A stretch of DNA of 23,321 nucleotides from Bacteroidales bacterium (GCA_031272415.1 JAISTU010000183.1:1-23321); one strand, 5' to 3'; shown: positions 15,360 through 22,651, numbered from the stretch's first letter. Notes: generated by a model not told the origin, from the letters alone. A program made the numbers and translations.

Positions 15360-15697
15360 TCCAATTGATTTTTAAGAGCGATTAGAAAATTTTTCATTTC
15401 CCCCAAAGTTTGGACTATTTGTGCATTTTTTTCCACTTGTTCTTTGTTGGTTTGCAAGTAATTTTTGGCACCTTGCAACGTGTAGCCTTTTTGTTTTACC
15501 AAATAATAAATGGTCTGCAAATTAAAAATATCCTCTTTTGTAAAATATCGGGTACCTTTTTTGTTTTTGTAAGGTTGCAAACAATCAAATTCGGTTTCCC
15601 AAAAGCGAATTAAGGAGGTCGCCACGCCCATTTTTTTTGCAACTTCTCCTATTGAAAAAAACATTTTGTCGTCATCATCTATTTTTTCTTTTGCCAT
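15356..15697 (-). CDS. MerR family transcriptional regulator
   Basis: A 113-residue DNA-binding protein. After an acidic lead (MAKEKIDDDDKM) comes a MerR winged helix: FFSIGEVAKKMGVATSLIRF, WETEFDCLQPYKNKKGTRYF and the helix DIFNLQTIYYLVKQKGYTLQ. A short C-terminal coiled segment (KEQVEKNAQIVQTLGEMKNFL) follows. It lacks an effector domain and Cys ligands, as do the short MerR proteins widespread in Bacteroidota. ATG 15697 is preferred to an in-frame TTG at 15712. It starts 32 bp after parE and overlaps murD by 4 bp, so it is co-transcribed with both. The target is unknown. Confidence 0.88.
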   Translation of the reverse strand: MAKEKIDDDDKMFFSIGEVAKKMGVATSLIRFWETEFDCLQPYKNKKGTRYFTKEDIFNLQTIYYLVKQKGYTLQGAKNYLQTNKEQVEKNAQIVQTLGEMKNFLIALKNQLE

Positions 15698-15729
15698 AAT
15701 GTTGATAATCAATAATTTATAATTAAATT

Positions 15730-17568
15730 CTACACTGCAATATCTTCTTCTACTATCAGATTTTCAATAATAAATTTTTGCCTCTCCGGTGTATTTCTGC
15801 CCATATAAAAGGTCAGCAAAGAGTCAATATTCGTGCCTTTGTTCAAAACAACCGGGTCAATACGCATGTTTTTACCAATAAAATTTTTAAATTCAGGGGG
15901 TGAGATTTCTCCAAGCCCTTTAAAACGCGTAATTTCAGGTTTATTTCCCAACTTATTGACTGCATTTTGTCGCTCTTCTTCCGAATAGCAATAAATGGTT
16001 TCCTTTTTATTTCTGACCCTGAAAAGTGGCGTTTGCAAAATGTATAAATGCCCCGCTTTGATAAGTTCAGGGAAAAATTGCAAAAAGAATGTCAAAAGCA
16101 ACAGCCTGATGTGCATTCCGTCATCATCGGCGTCGGTAGCAATGATAACATTGTTGTATCGCAAACCGTCCAAGCCATCCTCTATATTAAGTGCGGCTTG
16201 CAAGAGGTTAAATTCCTCATTTTTATACACAATTTGCTTGCTCTCACCGAAGGAATTTAAGGGTTTTCCTCTCAAACTGAACACCGCTTGATATTCTGCA
16301 TTACGAGACTGCGTAATAGAGCCGGATGCAGACAAGCCCTCAGTGATAAAAAGTGTTGTCTGTAAGCGATTTTCATTTTTTTCATCTGTCAAATGAATGT
16401 TGCAATCTCTCAATTTTTTATTCACCAAACTTGTTTTTTTTGCACTTTCTTTGGCGATTTTGCGAATACCTGCTATGGCTTTGCGGTCTTTTTCCGATTC
16501 AATAATCTTTTTTTGCAGAGCGGTTGCCATGTCGGAATGAATGTGTAAGTAATTGTCTAACAATCTACAAACAACTTCATTGATATACCAACGGACAGTT
16601 GGACCACCTTTTTTCATGTCTGTAGAGCCTAATTTTGTCTTTGTTTGGGATTCAAAAACAGGCTCTTGTATGCGAATGCTCAATGCAGCACAAATGGATT
16701 GCCGAATATCGCCCGCATCATAATCCTTTTTATAAAATTCTCGCACCGCTTTGACAATGGCTTCTTTTAAAGCATTTTGATGTGTGCCTCCGTGTATAGT
16801 GTGCTGTCCATTGACAAATGTATAATACTCCTCACCCGTACTTTTTTCCAAATGCGTGAAGGCTAATTCAAAATCATTTTCTTGCAAATGTGCTATCTCA
16901 TAGACAGGTTGACCATTTAAATTGTTGGTTAATAAGTCATAAAGTCCATTTTTGGAGAAATATTTTTGCCCATTAAGCGTAATTGTTAGTCCGCGATTGA
17001 GATAAACATAATTCCAAAGCATTTTTTCTATATACTCAAAATAGAATTTATAATTGCCAAATATTTCATCATCAGGCACAAAACTGACCTTTGTACCGTT
17101 TAATTCGGTGGTCATTTCAATAGGATAATCGTGGGTCAATTTTCCTTTTTCAAATTCAAGTATTTTTTTTTGTCCTTCTCGGCGGGATTCAATTCTAAAA
17201 TATTTAGATAAAGCATTTGTAGCCTTAATACCGACGCCATTCATACCGATAGAGCGTTGAAAAGCCTCCGAATCATATTTAGCGCCTGTATTTAAACGTG
17301 CTACGCAATCAAAAAGTTTTTCTAACGGTATACCTCTTCCGCGGTCGTTGACAGTTACCATATTGTCGGCTATGGTGATGTCAATTGTTCGACCGTTACC
17401 CATCATAAACTCGTCTATTGAATTGTCTATCACCTCTTTAGTAATCACATAAATTCCGTCATCGGCGGCAGTACCTTCACCTAATTTTCCGATATACATG
17501 CCCGGACGCAAACGTATATGCTCATCCCATTCGAGTGTAATTATATTGTCTTGTGTATATTTGCTCAT
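15730..17568 (-). CDS. parE: DNA topoisomerase IV subunit B (ParE)
   Basis: The ATPase and TOPRIM subunit of a type IIA topoisomerase that separates daughter chromosomes. 612 residues, the compact length usual for Bacteroidota ParE. The GHKL ATPase shows KEVIDNSIDE (Glu45, Asn49), NDRGRGIP and IGMNGVGIKATNALS. The transducer Lys lies in QTKTKLGS. The TOPRIM domain has LFITEGLSASGS (Glu410) and IATDADDDGMHIRLL (Asp479, Asp481), ending with ITRFKGLGEISPPEF. The conserved Asp after Glu-Gly (EGDSA in relatives) is Leu412 here, an odd change discussed in the findings. The partner parC is not in the window. Downstream come the merR-like and murD genes; upstream are two tRNA genes on the same strand. 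Confidence 0.95.
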   Translation of the reverse strand: MSKYTQDNIITLEWDEHIRLRPGMYIGKLGEGTAADDGIYVITKEVIDNSIDEFMMGNGRTIDITIADNMVTVNDRGRGIPLEKLFDCVARLNTGAKYDSEAFQRSIGMNGVGIKATNALSKYFRIESRREGQKKILEFEKGKLTHDYPIEMTTELNGTKVSFVPDDEIFGNYKFYFEYIEKMLWNYVYLNRGLTITLNGQKYFSKNGLYDLLTNNLNGQPVYEIAHLQENDFELAFTHLEKSTGEEYYTFVNGQHTIHGGTHQNALKEAIVKAVREFYKKDYDAGDIRQSICAALSIRIQEPVFESQTKTKLGSTDMKKGGPTVRWYINEVVCRLLDNYLHIHSDMATALQKKIIESEKDRKAIAGIRKIAKESAKKTSLVNKKLRDCNIHLTDEKNENRLQTTLFITEGLSASGSITQSRNAEYQAVFSLRGKPLNSFGESKQIVYKNEEFNLLQAALNIEDGLDGLRYNNVIIATDADDDGMHIRLLLLTFFLQFFPELIKAGHLYILQTPLFRVRNKKETIYCYSEEERQNAVNKLGNKPEITRFKGLGEISPPEFKNFIGKNMRIDPVVLNKGTNIDSLLTFYMGRNTPERQKFIIENLIVEEDIAV

Positions 17569-17585
17569 TCAACAAAAATAGATAG

Positions 17586-17659
17586 TGATTCCAGCGGGAA
17601 TCGAACCCACAACCTACTGCTTAGAAGGCAGTTGCTCTATCCAATTGAGCTATGGAACC
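17586..17659 (-). tRNA. tRNA-Arg(TCT)
   Basis: Read on the minus strand this folds into a full cloverleaf: acceptor GGTTCCA/TGGAATC, D stem GCTC/GAGC, anticodon stem ACTGC/GCAGT with loop CTTCTAA (anticodon TCT), and T arm GTGGG-TTCGATT-CCCGC. The discriminator is A and CCA is not encoded. It lies 14 bp after tRNA-Pro and just before parE. Confidence 0.95.
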
Positions 17660-17673
17660 ATTGTTATCTTTTG

Positions 17674-17748
<75 letters not shown>

Positions 17749-17774
17749 ATGACAAAAATAGTATAACCTTTTTA

Positions 17775-17782
17775 CAAAGATA
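17775..17782 (-). promoter_or_regulatory. Promoter of the tRNA-Pro/tRNA-Arg unit
   Basis: On the minus strand TTTGACAAAAAAGTG precedes the -7 box TATCTTTG, which ends 27 bp before the 5' end of tRNA-Pro. The same GTGTATCTTTGTAAAA string precedes tRNA-Val at 23005-23012. It may also serve parE. Confidence 0.75.
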
Positions 17783-17825
17783 CACTTTTTTGTCAAAAAA
17801 AAATAAAAAAAACTTTTTTTTTTTT

Positions 17826-17858
17826 TAATTGAGAATTGAAAATTAAAAATTGAGAATA
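17826..17858. repeat. AATTGAGAATTG simple repeat
   Basis: Degenerate 10-11 bp units (AATTGAGAATTGAAAATTAA and on) are the reverse complement of the CAATTCT repeat at 18146-18177. An inverted 'GCAAAAAAC' block (17868-17885) follows. The two arrays bracket the hairpin region of the 450 bp gap 17749-18200. Confidence 0.6.
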
Positions 17859-17914
17859 CTCTTTACGTTTTTTGCATTTTGGGATAAATTTGTTATAAAA
17901 TTGGGATGCTTTTT

Positions 17915-17966
17915 GTCTGAACTTTGATTTTCGTAAGATTGATGTGATTATTATGATTTTAGAATT
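17915..17966. repeat. Half copy of the GTCTGAAC hairpin repeat
   Basis: A 52 bp left arm only (GTCTGAACTTTGATTTTCG to AGAATT), closely matching the left half of copy 1 at 56-107. It abuts the full copy at 17967. It is also the better partner, in its first 17 bases, for the right end at 18043-18059, so it suggests insertion of one copy into another or a tandem partial duplication. Confidence 0.75.
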
Positions 17967-18059
17967 GTCTGAACCACTGATTTTCGTATGATTTATATGA
18001 TTAGCATGATTATAATAATCATATAAATCACGCAAATCATTCAAAATCAAAGTTCAGAC
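17967..18059. repeat. GTCTGAAC hairpin repeat, copy 2
   Basis: 93 bp, the same length as copy 1. The inner arms TGATTTATATGATTA and TAATCATATAAATCA pair perfectly. The outer left end (GTCTGAACCACTGATTTT) differs from the right end complement at a few bases. Confidence 0.85.
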
Positions 18060-18064
18060 AGGGG

Positions 18065-18089
18065 GATTGCGGGTCAAGCCCACAATGAC
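18065..18089. repeat. GATTGCGGGTCAAGCCC palindrome
   Basis: Arms ATTGCGGG and CCCACAAT surround TCAAG, with one mismatched position, followed by GAC. From memory, the sequence with arms ATTGCGGG/CCCGCAAT and loop TCAAG is a dispersed palindrome in many unrelated bacteria. Its GC content contrasts sharply with the flanks. It directly abuts hairpin copy 2. Confidence 0.6.
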
Positions 18090-18109
18090 GGAGCAAGAGG
18101 AGGCACATA

Positions 18110-18177
18110 TTTTAGAACGTTTTTATTTAAAAATGCAAAAAAAATAATTCTCAATTCTCAATTCTCCATTCTCAATT
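18110..18177. repeat. AGAACGTTTTT/AAAATGCAAAA block and CAATTCT array
   Basis: TTTTAGAACGTTTTTATTT runs into AAAAATGCAAAAAAAA (18110-18144). This is followed by AATTCTCAATTCTCAATTCT and CCATTCTCAATT (18146-18177). The same order of blocks, ending in the repeated promoter, is seen upstream of other genes. Confidence 0.75.
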
Positions 18178-18185
18178 AAAAAAGG

Positions 18186-18222
18186 TTTTTTAATTTTTAA
18201 TTGAAGAATTTGTGTATCTTTG
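18186..18222 (+). promoter_or_regulatory. Promoter block of the outer-membrane protein gene
   Basis: TTTTTAATTGAAGAATTTG then TGTATCTTTG places the -7 box at 18215-18222. The block is nearly identical to 200-233. The ATG follows at 18255. Confidence 0.75.
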
Positions 18223-18254
18223 TATTTTATGTAATTTTTTTTAGAATTAAAAAG

Positions 18255-18995
18255 ATGAGAAAAATATTGTTAGTATTGATAATTGTTGGGTTTTTTGTGG
18301 TGGGAAAAGTTTCTGCTTCGGAAAAGCGTCCGCGTTTTGTAGATGTGGGATTAGTTGCAGCACCTTCGCTCAATTGGGGTGCCGTCAGTACGCTCAACTA
18401 CAAAAGTACAGGTTTGCGGATAGGAGGCATGTATGCGGTGATGGTAGATATAAATCTTGCCAAAACCTCATCTAACTATTATTTTTCCACAGGTATCGGC
18501 GGGCGACATTTGATGTTTGGCTATAAATGCAAAGATAAATATTATATTCCTTTGCAGGACAAAACGGATGTTGATTTGAAGTCCAAGCAAGCCAATGTTT
18601 ATCTTTTTCTTCCGACTACTTTTAAGATGAAAACCAATCCTTTTGGGCGGTTTATTATTTTTGGACAAGTAGGTTTGGAGCATGCAATTTTGCTTTCTGC
18701 AAAGTCAAAAGATGAAATTTTGAAGGCTGATGGTTCAACAATGTCGTTTGACAAAGTGGAGCGGTATAAGCAAACATCTATTATTCGGGAGGCATTGATT
18801 GTTACTGCCGGCATTGAATTTGTCATCAAAGATAGGACAAAAGCAACTGCCGCAATATCATATAATTACGGATTTAATAATATATTTAGGAAGAAATATA
18901 TCAATCAATATTGGGGCAACGATGCAGAAGGAAATCCTTATAGGGTAAAGGATTTTGGTCATGTTTTGGAGTTACAAATTGGATTTATTTTTTGA
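18255..18995 (+). CDS. Outer-membrane beta-barrel protein (PorT-like)
   Basis: A 246-residue exported protein. Residues 1-21 (MRKILLVLIIVGFFVVGKVSA) are a signal peptide cut before SEKRP. The rest alternates amphipathic strands with aromatic ends (FSTGIGGRHLMFGY, NVYLFLPTTFKM, RFIIFGQVGLEHAI, ATAAISYNYGFNNIF) and ends in LELQIGFIF, a C-terminal aromatic as used by the outer-membrane insertion machinery. This pattern fits the PorT/OMP beta-barrel families of Bacteroidota, but no specific family is recognised. I chose ATG 18255; an in-frame TTG at 18201 would lie within the promoter. It appears monocistronic and is followed by tRNA-Arg(CCG). No clear terminator is seen. Confidence 0.8.
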   Translation: MRKILLVLIIVGFFVVGKVSASEKRPRFVDVGLVAAPSLNWGAVSTLNYKSTGLRIGGMYAVMVDINLAKTSSNYYFSTGIGGRHLMFGYKCKDKYYIPLQDKTDVDLKSKQANVYLFLPTTFKMKTNPFGRFIIFGQVGLEHAILLSAKSKDEILKADGSTMSFDKVERYKQTSIIREALIVTAGIEFVIKDRTKATAAISYNYGFNNIFRKKYINQYWGNDAEGNPYRVKDFGHVLELQIGFIF

Positions 18996-19034
18996 TTTTT
19001 GTACTTTTTTTATGGATAATATTTATTGATTGTT

Positions 19035-19108
19035 GGCCATGTAGTTCAGTTGAATAGAACGTCAGATTCCGGTTCTGAAAGTCGGGGGTTTGAATCCCTC
19101 CATGGTCA
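19035..19108 (+). tRNA. tRNA-Arg(CCG)
   Basis: Cloverleaf with acceptor GGCCATG/CATGGTC, D stem GTTC/GAAC, anticodon stem TCAGA/TCTGA with loop TTCCGGT (anticodon CCG), and T arm GGGGG-TTTGAAT-CCCTC. The discriminator is A and CCA is not encoded. The D loop reads AGTTGAATA and the T loop TTTGAAT, so the usual G19 and C56 are A and T; see findings. It lies 35 bp before tonB on the same strand. Confidence 0.93.
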
Positions 19109-19143
19109 CAAAAAAAATTTAAATCGCTGATAATATTGTTTTT

Positions 19144-19929
19144 ATGGAAAATAAAGAGAATAAAAAACGGAAGTTAATCGCATTGTTAGCAACATTATTG
19201 GCACATGGAGTGCTTTTGATTTGCTTTATATTTTTTGGTTTGACGCACGCCTATCCGCCTCCGCCTGAAATGGGCATTGAGGTAGATATGGGTGGCGGTG
19301 GTGGCGGTGGTTCATCGGCAGGAAATATTGCTCAAAACAGCCCTCCTTCTGCACCGCAAACTTCTAATCAGCAATTGCTCACCCAAAACACGGAGGAGAC
19401 CGCAGCATTGAACGCCAATAAAACAAAACCATCTACACAACAGACTGTTAATCAGCCTGTTACAAAGCAACCATCAGTAACACCTGATCCTCAACCGACT
19501 GTCAATCAAAATGCTTTATTTCCAAATAAAAAAGGCACAGGCGGCTCTAACACGGGAGGCACAGGCACAGGAATTGGTACAGGAGACGGTAGTGGAATCG
19601 GCGACGGTACAGGCTCCGGTAGCGGAGGCGGTTCCGGTGCCGGCAGTGGTGGTGGAACCGGCGATTTTTATCTTGATGGAAGACCTGTCATTAACAAAGC
19701 CTACCCCAAAGCAAAAAACAATCTTAATGGTGTTGTAAAAATTGAATTTCGTGCTGACCCGCAAGGCAATGTAACTCATGCAGAAGTACTTATGCGCGGC
19801 ACGACAATACAAGACCCCGCCATTTGGGAGGAGTGCAAACAAGCCGCCAAAAAATCCACTTTTAAAGCCAAAACAGACGCTCCCACAGAACAAAAAGGTA
19901 TTATTACATATAAATTTATACCACAATAA
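19144..19929 (+). CDS. tonB: TonB family energy transducer
   Basis: An inner-membrane anchored protein of 261 residues that transmits proton-motive force to TonB-dependent outer-membrane receptors. Residues 10-33 form the anchor (LIALLATLLAHGVLLICFIF), with His21 placed like the functional His of TonB anchors. A periplasmic spacer follows: PPPPE, seven consecutive Gly, a Ser/Thr/Gln/Pro-rich stretch, and a Gly-Ser-Thr low-complexity block (about 131-174). The C-terminal TonB fold (about 176-261) starts RPVINKAYPKAKNNLNGVVK and includes FRADPQGNVTHAEVLMRG. The spacer is Gly-rich where enterobacterial TonB is Pro-Lys rich, which is usual in Bacteroidota. folC follows after 3 bp. exbB and exbD, often just upstream in this phylum, are absent here. 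Confidence 0.9.
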   Translation: MENKENKKRKLIALLATLLAHGVLLICFIFFGLTHAYPPPPEMGIEVDMGGGGGGGSSAGNIAQNSPPSAPQTSNQQLLTQNTEETAALNANKTKPSTQQTVNQPVTKQPSVTPDPQPTVNQNALFPNKKGTGGSNTGGTGTGIGTGDGSGIGDGTGSGSGGGSGAGSGGGTGDFYLDGRPVINKAYPKAKNNLNGVVKIEFRADPQGNVTHAEVLMRGTTIQDPAIWEECKQAAKKSTFKAKTDAPTEQKGIITYKFIPQ

Positions 19930-19932
19930 AGC

Positions 19933-21201
19933 GTGAATTATCAAGAGTGTATATCCTTCTTATACAACAGTTTACCTGTATTTCATCGCATAGGAGCGGC
20001 GGCATACAAAAATAATTTGGACAACACTTACGCACTCTTGGAGGCGATAGGCAATCCCCATAAAAAGTTGAGAGCCATACATGTTGCAGGCACTAACGGA
20101 AAAGGCTCTGTTTCCCATAATTTGGCATCTATTTTGATGGAAACAGGCTATAAAACAGGACTTTACACTTCTCCACATTTAAAAGATTTTCGAGAAAGAA
20201 TACAAATCAATGGAAATTTCATTTCGTCAAAATTTGTAGTCAATTTTGTAAAAAAATATCGAACAATTATTGCCAAAATTCAACCTTCATTTTTTGAGAT
20301 GACTGTTGCTATGGCATTTTTATATTTTGCTAAAAATGAGGTAGATATAGCCGTCATTGAGGTCGGGATGGGCGGTAGATTGGACTCTACTAATGTTGTT
20401 TTTCCGATTTTGAGCATTATTACCAATATTAGTTTTGACCATACGCAGTTTTTGGGAGATAGTTTGGAAAAAATTGCGACTGAAAAAGCAGGAATTATAA
20501 AACCTCAAACGTCTGTTGTGATTGGCGAAAAACAACCTCAAACACAAGCCGTGTTTCAATCAATAACAAAGGAAAAAAATGCACCTCTTTTTTATGCGGC
20601 GGATATGTGCAAAATCAATACTTGGCAACGCAATGAAAATGGCGTTAATTTTAGTTTTAATGGCTCTGAAAATATCTTTTTTTCTCCATTAAGTGCTGAT
20701 TATCAGAGAAATAATTTTATAACTGTAAAAGCAGCATGTACGCTTTTAGATGCATTTTTGCCTATGCCACTCAATATTGCTGCCGGATTTGCTAATTGTG
20801 TGAAAAACACGCATTTACATGGACGGTGGGAAGTTTTGCAACAAAATCCGCTCTGTATTGCCGATACAGGGCATAATGAGGCAGGAATTGCTTTTGTTTG
20901 TCAACAACTTTCGCAAATGCCGTACAAAAAGTTGCATTTTGTGTTGGGGGTGGTGGAGGACAAAGATTTGAGCCACATTTTGCCACTTTTGCCCACAAAG
21001 GCGACTTATTATTTTTGCAAAGCCGACATCCCCAGAGGTTTGGCTGCCGATATTTTGGCAAAAAAAGCAGCCGAATTTGGCTTGTTTGGAAATGTGTATT
21101 CATCTGTAAAAGAGGCATTTATGGCAGCAAAAAACATTGCTCACAAAGAAGATTTGGTTTTTGTGGGGGGCAGCACTTTCACTGTTGCGGAAGTGGTGTA
21201 A
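19933..21201 (+). CDS. folC: Bifunctional folylpolyglutamate/dihydrofolate synthase
   Basis: A cytoplasmic Mur-ligase family enzyme that adds glutamate to dihydropteroate and folates. 422 residues, normal. It has the ATP loop HVAGTNGKGSVSHNLASIL (50-68), YTSPHLKDFRERIQING, VIEVGMGGRLDSTN, ITNISFDHTQFLGDSLEKIA and EKAGIIKP. The C-terminal domain has HGRWEVLQ and ADTGHNEAG. The start is GTG 19933, 3 bp after the tonB stop; no earlier ATG fits and homologues start here. The tonB-folC order is common in Bacteroidota and implies a shared transcript. The stop is 4 bp from that of hflX on the other strand. Confidence 0.95.
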   Translation: MNYQECISFLYNSLPVFHRIGAAAYKNNLDNTYALLEAIGNPHKKLRAIHVAGTNGKGSVSHNLASILMETGYKTGLYTSPHLKDFRERIQINGNFISSKFVVNFVKKYRTIIAKIQPSFFEMTVAMAFLYFAKNEVDIAVIEVGMGGRLDSTNVVFPILSIITNISFDHTQFLGDSLEKIATEKAGIIKPQTSVVIGEKQPQTQAVFQSITKEKNAPLFYAADMCKINTWQRNENGVNFSFNGSENIFFSPLSADYQRNNFITVKAACTLLDAFLPMPLNIAAGFANCVKNTHLHGRWEVLQQNPLCIADTGHNEAGIAFVCQQLSQMPYKKLHFVLGVVEDKDLSHILPLLPTKATYYFCKADIPRGLAADILAKKAAEFGLFGNVYSSVKEAFMAAKNIAHKEDLVFVGGSTFTVAEVV

Positions 21202-21205
21202 ATTT

Positions 21206-22384
21206 TTACCACAAAAAGTTATTATAAGGATAGATTTTTCGGTGCAAACGGCTCACTTGCTCATAAATCAATTGGCGAAATTGAGGGATATTTTCCTTTG
21301 TTTTTGCCGAAATAAAAACAAGTGGCAAAGGCGATTTTGCAATCCACGTATTTTTGAGATAATCAAGCGTGTAATTTTCTTTTGTTATTTCGGTGAGGTC
21401 ATCCTCATCTTTTTGGATCCATTTATAATTATCTATTTTATTGAAAACCATTACAATAGGAATATCAGCCGCCCCAATTTCATGCAAAGTTTGTTCCACT
21501 ACTGAAATTTGCTCCTCAAAATCAGGATGACTTATATCCACAATATGCAACAGCAAATTTGCCTCCCTAACCTCGTCAAGCGTTGATTTAAAAGACTCTA
21601 CCAATCCATGTGGTAATTTACGTATAAAACCAACAGTATCAGAGAGTAAGAAAGGCAAATTATCAAAAACAACTTTTCTGACAGTCGTGTCCAAAGTGGC
21701 AAAAAGTTTATTTTCTGCCAAAATATCAGCCTTACTGAGCAGGTTCATCAAAGTAGATTTACCTGCATTTGTATAGCCCACCAAAGCAACTCTTACAAAT
21801 TGACCTCTGTTGCTCCGTTGCGTAGTCTTTTGAGTATCAATTGTTTTCAAACGTTCTTTTAGCAGTCGAATGCGTGTATGAATAATGCGGCGGTCTGTTT
21901 CGATTTCTTTTTCACCCGGTCCGCGCATTCCGATACCGCCTCTTTGCTTTTCTAAATGTGTCCACATACGCGTCAGACGTGGCAAAAGATATTCCAATTG
22001 TGCCAACTCAACTTGAATTTTAGCGTGTGCCGTTTGCGCCCGCGAGGAAAAAATGTCTAAAATCAGTCGCGTACGGTCAATAATTTTGCAATTGGGTAAA
22101 GTTTTTTCAATATTACGAATTTGAGAGGGGGTTAATTCATCATCAAAAATCACTGTATTTATTTGATTTTCAGCAATATACATTGCTATTTCTTGCAATT
22201 TTCCGCTCCCCAAATACGTTTTGGCATCAGGGTGTGACAAAGCCTGTACAAAGCGTTTTTTTTCACATCCTCCTGCCGTTTTAGCCAAAAAAGACAATTC
22301 ATTTAAATATTCTTGTGTTTTTCGCTCATCTTGTTGCGGGCGTATCAATCCCACCAAAACTGTCGACTCATTTACCTTTTCCAA
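21206..22384 (-). CDS. hflX: GTPase HflX
   Basis: A ribosome-associated GTPase that splits stalled or hibernating 70S ribosomes. Numbered from TTG 22384 (392 residues), the N-terminal domain has LSHPDAKTYLGSGK and FDDELTPSQIRNIEK. The linker reads QRGGIGMRGPGEKEIETDRR. The G domain has G1 GYTNAGKST (203-211), G2 in ATLDTTVRK, G3 DTVGF (249-253) and G4 NKID. The C-terminus is FISAKTKENIPQFRQLIYEQ. The frame continues to another TTG at 22438, but a promoter -7 box lies between (22417-22424), so TTG 22384 is preferred. Neither start is ATG, and the conserved part begins at VNESTVLVGL just after. It faces folC tail to tail. Confidence 0.93.
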   Translation of the reverse strand: MEKVNESTVLVGLIRPQQDERKTQEYLNELSFLAKTAGGCEKKRFVQALSHPDAKTYLGSGKLQEIAMYIAENQINTVIFDDELTPSQIRNIEKTLPNCKIIDRTRLILDIFSSRAQTAHAKIQVELAQLEYLLPRLTRMWTHLEKQRGGIGMRGPGEKEIETDRRIIHTRIRLLKERLKTIDTQKTTQRSNRGQFVRVALVGYTNAGKSTLMNLLSKADILAENKLFATLDTTVRKVVFDNLPFLLSDTVGFIRKLPHGLVESFKSTLDEVREANLLLHIVDISHPDFEEQISVVEQTLHEIGAADIPIVMVFNKIDNYKWIQKDEDDLTEITKENYTLDYLKNTWIAKSPLPLVFISAKTKENIPQFRQLIYEQVSRLHRKIYPYNNFLW

Positions 22385-22416
22385 AGTGCTTTTTGTTTGT
22401 TTTTTTAATAATTTTA

Positions 22417-22450
22417 CAAAAATACACCTTTTCTTCAATTAAAAATTAAA
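22417..22450 (-). promoter_or_regulatory. Promoter block of hflX
   Basis: On the minus strand TTTTTAATTGAAGAAAAGG is followed by TGTATTTTTG, giving a -7 box at 22417-22424. It is an inverted copy of the promoter block seen at 200-233 and 18186-18222. It overlaps the 5' end of the longest hflX reading frame. Confidence 0.7.
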
Positions 22451-22511
22451 AGCCCCTTTTTTTCAATTGAGAATGGAGAATTATTTTTTTTGCATTTTTG
22501 CACCACCATCT

Positions 22512-22603
22512 GCCTGAACTATGATTTTGAATGATTTGAATGATTTGTGGGATTATTTTAATCATGCCAATCATATAAATCTTATGAAAATCATGGTTCA
22601 GAC
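22512..22603. repeat. GTCTGAAC hairpin repeat, copy 3
   Basis: 92 bp, beginning GCCTGAACTATGATTTTG and ending AAAATCATGGTTCAGAC. The arms again carry the ATGATTTG unit every 9-10 bases. A small GACAT-GGA-ATGTC palindrome overlaps its right end (22601-22613). It lies in the 470 bp gap 22439-22908, which holds no gene. Confidence 0.85.
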
Positions 22604-22616
22604 ATGGAATGTCCAA

Positions 22617-22651
22617 TTTTAGAACGTTTTTGTGCAAAAATGCAAAAAAAA
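22617..22651. repeat. AGAACGTTTTT/AAAATGCAAAA block
   Basis: TTTTAGAACGTTTTTGTG followed by CAAAAATGCAAAAAAAA, the same block as at 18110-18144 and in the same position relative to a hairpin copy. A CAATTGAGAATTGAAAATT repeat follows at 22755-22773. Confidence 0.75.

Noticed and set aside
17826..18177. Possible CRISPR-like repeat array
   Set aside because: Repeat units are low in complexity, contiguous or irregularly spaced, with no unique spacers of constant size and no cas genes nearby.
19516..19944. 142-codon minus-strand ORF opposite tonB
   Set aside because: It arises from the Gly-Ser codon bias of the TonB spacer read in reverse; no start context or homology is visible.
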